From Paguma larvata (Eukaryota > Chordata > Mammalia > Carnivora > Viverridae), in NCBI GenBank assembly GCA_030068075.1, contig CM057829.1, forward strand, positions 80,969,132 through 81,033,131: 64,000 nt of DNA, written 5' to 3'. Of the stretch, positions 59,030-64,000 are shown piece by piece (position 1 is the first letter of the stretch; the number at the start of each line of letters is the position of its first letter). The translations under genes were made by a program, and so were the position numbers. Below the pieces are notes generated by a model. That model had not been told where the DNA came from, made no database searches, and was given only the letters and a program-made list of their open reading frames with translations.

Positions 59030-59180
59030 TATTGGGGAGGATGAGCACTCAAATAGGTGAGCAGGGATTAGCTGCCTTCTGATTATAAAGAGGGCTGTTA
59101 GAGCTTAATCCCCAGGAGCTATTTGCTCCAGTGTTTTTAATGGCCCTTAATAGCTCAAGCCTGCATAGAACACATATGCA
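59030..59180. promoter_or_regulatory. candidate regulatory stretch with OTX/PITX-type sites
   Basis: GGGATTAG (59064-59071) and, inverted, TTAATCCC (59105-59112) are bicoid-class homeodomain cores about 40 bases apart. Further cores 'gattata' and 'ccttaatag' lie nearby. Inference from motifs only. Confidence 0.27.
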
Positions 59181-60039
59181 TGTATTTATATTTGTATTGA
59201 TACATATTTCATGTATCAATTTCTATTCCCTAGCTGGAATTTGTGCTGTGAATTACTATAGTACTCTTTTGTCTAAAATGTAATTATCTAATTATGTGTT
59301 CTGGGAGATGGCATAGCTAGACTCATAGTGCACCAATTCACAAGCATTTAATTTTTGTTTTTAATAAGAGACTATGAGAAAAGGGATCTTTTTCCCTCTG
59401 GAGGGGGGAGGCAGTACTCATGCTTAAATGGTACTTTCAGAATTGAAATTTTCCTTGCCAGCTCCTCTGGGCATCTCATTAAGTGTTTCTAGTACTACAG
59501 GGCAGTTTTGCCCTCTAATATGACCCTTAAAGAAATCCTGTTAGTAAATCACAGGCTAAGAAGTCATGCAATGTGAACCTAAAGTAACTATGTACGTTAA
59601 ATAATGCCATCAAGACCTGGTCTTTAATTTCTTTTTAAAGAACGATTAAAAAAACCACTGTGAAGTATCCTGTTTCAGGTTCACTAAATCGGTAATATTA
59701 TGAGCAAGCAATGATTCATCCAGATAATTTGGTTGAATCAAAGGAGCTAGTGGCAGCTGATACGATTGGCCAGCAATCATGAGAAGGATGAAAAGGGGCC
59801 TCCATGGAGGCACGTCGGCTCCCCCTCGCACACGCACAGGCTTTGAAAGGTTGGAACCACACATTGCGGATACTTTAAATAGTTGAATATTATACGTCTC
59901 TTTTGATAATGAAGGCTCAGTTACAACTATGGTTTGGCACTCTGATAGATGAATAAAAACCTATTTAAAGTTGATATATCTAATACTAAATGTTGCATTT
60001 TACCGGTTGGCAAACATTTATCACTTCATTTCCCCAGTA

Positions 60040-60310
60040 CAGTAAACAACTCGTAACTCACCGGTTACTTTGATTGACAGCAGCCTTGGGCATTTCTTAG
60101 CACTCGTGTACTGTATTGCGTGGAGTCAAACTTCCATGGTAATTGGCTTCAACAGCAACAATAATAATAGAAATAATAATTCCAGAGTTAATTTAAAGGG
60201 GCAAAAATAAGTGGGTCAAATATGACCACGATAAATTATGCCGATTTCTCATTTAAGTAAGTAACAGGTTTAATAGCTTTCTCTAAGTACTGAGATCACT
60301 CAATTGAACA
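60040..60310. promoter_or_regulatory. candidate regulatory stretch with PBX-MEIS decamer
   Basis: TGATTGACAG at 60071-60080 is an exact match to the known PBX-PREP/MEIS composite decamer. AATTGG, TTAATTTA and AATTATG cores follow within 200 bases, and a short ATA-rich (AATAAT)n run lies at 60158-60178. Regulatory role inferred. Confidence 0.3.
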
Positions 60311-61679
60311 TCTGCTTTCCAGCTGTGCATATTGATATATTACCAGGTTTTTATTCCTCTCTACTCTAAATGTATCCATAAGTTTTTAGGAGTTTCACTA
60401 CCTGACTTTGTGACAAAGCCTTGATTGTGAAAGATATAAAAACGCCACAGTTTCTGTAGGCCGAATTATGCCCAGGATATTATTTTTCAATTGACTCCAA
60501 AGACAGATGTCCGTGAACAATTAAACCATTCTCCAATCACACCTTGTTCCAGCTGGGATCAGAGAATTAAAAGGAAATATGCTCTCAAAATTTACTGACT
60601 TCTGGAGTTCCCAAGGTTTCCTGATTGTTCATAGATTTGTATTAAATAATTCTATCAATGGAAAAGCGATACTGTGCATTGCTTGAACTTCTGAAGTCGG
60701 TTCTTTGATATTAAAGTTTAGTATTTCTTCTTTTGTAATAATTCATATAGCGAGCATCCACTTTCAGAAAAATCCCCGTAGATGGAGATTCGGTTATCTC
60801 AAGCTTGCTAACTCCCAGTCTAGTCTTAGAGACTTTAGTCATAAAGTAGCCACACTGAAACAATCTGGGCTGAAAAATGTGAGGCTTGCTAATCAAAATG
60901 GATGTAACCCAATATCTTGTCTAATAGGGCAACATGGAATGTGTTCTCCCCTTTCAACAAAAAAACTCCCAAATAAGATGTTATCGTCTTCCCGTCAGCC
61001 TTTATCGTTACTGTCACCATAGCAACTAAATAGCTCAGAGTTGCAACCTAAACAAGGGACCAAATAACATGAGCTTATGAGCCACCGCATTATCAGTGTT
61101 CATAAGATAGTAATTCAAAAACGCTCAAGTCATACCCACAAAGGAAAAGCTTTTATTCTCTCTCTCCCCGACCAAAAGTATGGCTAATAAAAGTCTTTCA
61201 CCATGTTCTAGGCTTTATGGATTAAACAGCTTAAGATGTGGGATGGTGTAACCTGAAGGGAGCATGTATTCATCCTAGTCCCAGGATGCACTTCACCAGG
61301 GGCAATCTGCTGGCTGGCAGAGTAATACACAACTGAAGATAAGATGTATTGATTGATTGGTTTAATTTTATTAAATGACACTAAAGAAACATGAGTGGCT
61401 TTTTTTTTCCTTAACAACATATGTAATTAGGAGGCTACCATATATGAGCATATGAAGTAGGACAGATTTGGACTGCTCCAAATGAGTTCTATAAATGATA
61501 GACCCTTGAGCCACCCCAGCTTTTCAATTCTTAAAAGAGCAGTGTAATCTTCGAGATGTTTTCAAAATTCTCTACTTTATAATTATCCAAAGAGTGGTAA
61601 GTTTCCAATATCTAAACACTTTAAGTGGACATTCGAAGAGAAAGCTTTTAGTAATAATAATAATGATAAAATTAGTAAT

Positions 61680-61880
61680 AGTTACCAGTTCTTACATAAC
61701 TTATAACATGCCACTTGCCTCGATGATGCCTTTTAATTCCTACTTCGTTATCCTCATTTTATAGCTGAGCAAATAGATTCACAAAGAGATTAACTTCCCA
61801 GATTTAGGAAGAAGAAGGGCTAGGATTTGAACCCATGCCATCTGACTTCAAACTCTGCTTTCAACCACTGAATCTTGTTC
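61680..61880 (-). mobile_element. MIR element
   Basis: 'ttatcctcattttatagctg', 'agcaaatagattcacaaaga', 'ggctaggatttgaacccatg' and 'ccatctgacttcaaactctg' closely follow the reverse MIR consensus. Confidence 0.9.
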
Positions 61881-62100
61881 AAATATTTTTATGTTCTTTT
61901 TAGAAGTTCCAATAGTGTGGCTAAAAATATCAATTGATGTGTATTTCTTGATCTCCTTTCGTAAATATTTATTGACTGTGTTAACTTTTTTTTAATTTAA
62001 AAAAAGAATTACCATATGATCCAGTAATTCCATTACTGGGTATTTATCCAAAGAAAATGAAAACAAATTCAATTCAAAAAAGTGTATTCACTGTTGTTTA

Positions 62101-62310
62101 TTTTTTTATTTTTTTAATGTTTACTTATTTTTTGAGAGAGAGACAGAGTGTGAGCAAAGGAGGGGCAGAGAGAGAAGGAAACACAGAATGTGAAACAGAC
62201 TCCAGGCTCCAAGCTGTCAGCACAGACTCCCAACATGGGTTCCAAATCACAGACTGCACGATCATGACTTGAGCCAAAGTCGGAGGCTTTGAGCCACCCG
62301 GGTGCCCCTA
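62101..62310 (-). mobile_element. feliform CanSINE nested in L1
   Basis: Minus-strand copy with 'ccaggctccaagctgtcagc' and head complement gagccacccgggtgcccc; a few bases before the head are deleted ('ggaggctttgagccaccc'). Imperfect TSDs are based on tgtattcactgttgttta (left) and tgtatccttgtttatta (right). Confidence 0.94.
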
Positions 62311-62368
62311 TGTATCCTTGTTTATTACAGCACTATTTACAATAGCCAAGGTATGGAAACAATACAAG

Positions 62369-62370
62369 GT

Positions 62371-62413
<43 letters not shown>

Positions 62414-62450
62414 GTGTGTGTATTTATATACAATATTATATATATATAAT
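62369..62450. repeat. (TA)n microsatellite inside L1
   Basis: A TA run of about 17 units is followed by ATGTATATATATGTGTGTG and ATATTATATATATATAATAT stretches. The ends 'tattgtata' and 'tatacaata' are inverted. Confidence 0.93.
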
Positions 62451-62739
62451 ATTACTTAGCCATAAAAAAGAAGGAAAACTTCACATTTGCAACAACATGG
62501 ATGGATGTAGAGGGTATAATGCTAAGTGAAATAAGTCAGACTGAGAAAGACAAGTATCACATAATTTCACACATATGTGGAATTGCAGAAACAAAATAAA
62601 GAAAAAGAGAAACAAAAAAACAGACTCGTAAATGCAGAGAACAAACTGTGGGTTGTCTGAGGGGAGATGTGTGGGGAGTAGGTGAAATAGACAAAAAGGG
62701 TTAAGAATACACTTATCATGATGAGCACGGAGTAATGCA

Positions 62740-62754
62740 AAAATTGTCGAATCA
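62740..62754 (+). repeat. left TSD of the youngest-looking SINE
   Basis: aaaattgtcgaatca recurs at 62969-62983 as aaaattgttgaatca, with a single CpG-type C/T difference. Confidence 0.93.
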
Positions 62755-62968
62755 GGGGCGCCTGGGTGGCTCAGTTGGTTAAGCGACCGACTTCGGCTCA
62801 GGTCATGATCTCGCGGTCCGTGGGTTCAAGCCCCGCGTCGGGCTCTGTGCTGACAGCTCAGAGCCTGGAGCCTGCTTCAGATTCTGTGTCTCCCTCTCTC
62901 TGCCCCTCCTCCAGTCATGATCTGTCTCTCTCTGTCTCAAAAATAAATAAACATTAAAAAAATTTTAA
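62755..62968 (+). mobile_element. feliform CanSINE, CpG-intact, nested in L1
   Basis: The start is perfect (ggggcgcctgggtggctcag). The RNA polymerase III A-box TGGCTCAGTTGG (62767-62778) and B-box GGTTCAAGCCC (62823-62833) are intact. About ten CpGs survive in the first 90 bases. TSDs of 15 bases with one transition flank it. It looks the most recent insertion in the window. A 63-codon frame through it is not a gene. Confidence 0.98.
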
Positions 62969-63096
62969 AAAATTGTTGAATCACTATAGTGTACACCTGA
63001 AACTAATATAGTGTACACCTTAAACAGTACGCTAATTATATTTCACTTAAAAATGTGCCCTCTTTTCTATTACAGTTACACCTTCTTCATATTGAA

Positions 63097-63170
63097 TTTA
63101 TATATATATATATACATATATATACACTCATATATATGTATATATAAATATGAATTTATGTATATATATT
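63097..63170. repeat. (TA)n-rich microsatellite
   Basis: TA runs are broken by 'cactca', 'tgaattta' and similar; it directly precedes the next SINE. Confidence 0.88.
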
Positions 63171-63175
63171 TAATT

Positions 63176-63377
63176 TTTTAATATTAATTTTTTGAGAAAG
63201 AGGGAGACAATGCAAGTGGGGGAGACGCAGAGAAAGATGGACACACAGAATCCAAAGCAGGCTCCAGGATCCGAGCTGTCAGCACAGAGGCTGATACAGG
63301 ACTCAAACTCACAAATTGTGAGATCATGATCTGAGCTGAAGCAGGACGTTTCACCGACTGAGCCACCCAGACTCCCC
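63176..63377 (-). mobile_element. feliform CanSINE
   Basis: Minus-strand copy with 'cgagctgtcagcacagaggc' and head complement gagccacccagactcccc. An AT-rich TSD resembling tatatttaattt appears on both sides, but the exact limits are blurred by the TA tract. Confidence 0.93.
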
Positions 63378-63390
63378 ATATAAAATTATA

Positions 63391-64000
63391 TTTAATTTAA
63401 ACTCTGTTTCTATATCATTCTTGGCAAGATTAATTTTGGTTACTTTGCATAGTCTTATAGTTTTAAAATGGTAGTTTTTGAATTCCTACAGCTTATAATA
63501 TTCATGCATTTAATACCTATATCCAATCTAATATCATACTTACCTCTTTAAAAACAGGCAAAATTTCCCCTCTACCCCTGCCCCTCAGGAAACAAGCTTA
63601 CTGACGGAGAGGAGATTGCAGGCTGGGTCATCTCAAAGTCCCCTGGTCAGAGAGCTTGACCAAAAGGTCATTTAAAGCCACTGAATTTTTGGCGATGAGA
63701 ACCAACCAGAAATGCAGGCGGCACTTCCTGAGGGAAATCTTAGCATGAGTGGGAGAGAAGCAAACAGGCTGACAGCAGCTCTATTCCAGCTTTTCACACT
63801 GTGTGGCAGGAAGAAAAATGCATCAGAGTCAGGAATCTGAAGTGGTATCAGAACCACTGTAGTCCCTATAAAAGCAAGAGACTCTCTAGTCTAGTGGGAA
63901 ATTAGAGAAATAAATATGAGGACTCTAGTTACATGCTGTAAAACTGAATAGTAAAATAATTATGAAGTCAATGTACTTCTCTGCAAGATTACACAAAGTT
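63391..64000. other. unique DNA to window end
   Basis: No gene or recognised repeat; a 61-codon minus frame (63672-63857) is unsupported. Confidence 0.4.

Larger units (their letters stand above)
58991..61679. other. repeat-poor unique DNA, best regulatory candidate region
   Basis: About 2.7 kb without a recognised transposon, rich in homeodomain-type cores. Frames at 60705-61022 (105 codons) and 60711-60896 lie on opposite strands over the same bases and are not called. Confidence 0.4.
61992..63055 (+). mobile_element. L1 3' portion (ORF2 end plus 3'-UTR), split by two SINEs
   Basis: Three L1 pieces lie in correct order. The first is 61992-62100 ('accatatgatccagtaattc', 'ctgggtatttatccaaagaa'). 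The second is about 62311-62754 ('agcactatttacaatagcca', 'ttgcaacaacatggatggat', 'ctaagtgaaataagtcagac'). The third is 62984-63055 (gtgtacacctgaaactaat). Two SINEs in opposite orientation separate them, and a TA tract has grown at the usual 'gtatatataca' site. The coding part is dead. Confidence 0.93.

Noticed and set aside
62766..62957. 63-codon frame similar to frames at 34355 and 53722
   Set aside because: The similarity is because all lie in SINE copies; it is not a protein family.
1..64000. Endogenous retrovirus
   Set aside because: No gag, pol or env-like frame, primer-binding site or paired LTRs seen; only a possible MaLR-type LTR scrap at about 12.0-12.24 kb.

Overview
The window is mammalian nuclear DNA from a carnivoran, most likely a cat or another feliform. 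The main evidence is 20 tRNA-derived CanSINEs whose right half reads 'gtgctgacagctcagagcc' followed by 'tgcttcagattctgtgtct', or a sister form with 'tgcttgggattct'. That body is feliform; dog, bear and mustelid CanSINEs differ there. One older, shorter carnivore SINE is also present. Species and chromosome cannot be read from the sequence.

No protein-coding gene, exon or intact structural RNA gene can be supported in the 64 kb. The open frames are short (longest 185 codons), overlap on both strands, lie in repeats or low-complexity DNA, and resemble no family I recognise. The window is intergenic or deep intronic, and the sequence alone cannot decide which.

Layout: 0-5 kb has a SINE, a roughly 1 kb LINE-2 relic, an old L1 piece and a MIR. 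5-16 kb is dense in SINEs, many with exact target-site duplications (TSDs), plus a CA tract, a GAAA/GGAA tract and a 5'-truncated L1. 16-27 kb is mostly unique with scattered MIRs and a small poly(A)-tailed tRNA-like cassette. 27-40 kb has SINEs, an L2, an L1M tail, a decayed DNA transposon and a local CpG pocket. 40-47 kb has a long GAAA tract, largely unique sequence and a Tigger-like element. 47-52 kb has an inverted L1M relic, AT microsatellites, a GT/GC tract and an old repeat. 52-62 kb is low in recognised repeats apart from three SINEs. 62-63.4 kb is an L1 tail broken by two SINEs, with a third SINE just beyond.

Several low-repeat stretches (about 5.3, 19.3, 35.8, 42.0, 59.1 and 60.1 kb) carry palindromes, homeodomain-type sites or tandem motifs and are the best candidates for regulatory DNA. 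That is inference: conservation and chromatin data are needed. I found no novel gene system. The observations most worth checking are the CpG-intact SINE at 62755, the nested L1/SINE block, the tRNA-Leu-like cassette at 17295, the PBX-MEIS decamer at 60071, and the palindrome and inverted repeat near 35.7 kb.
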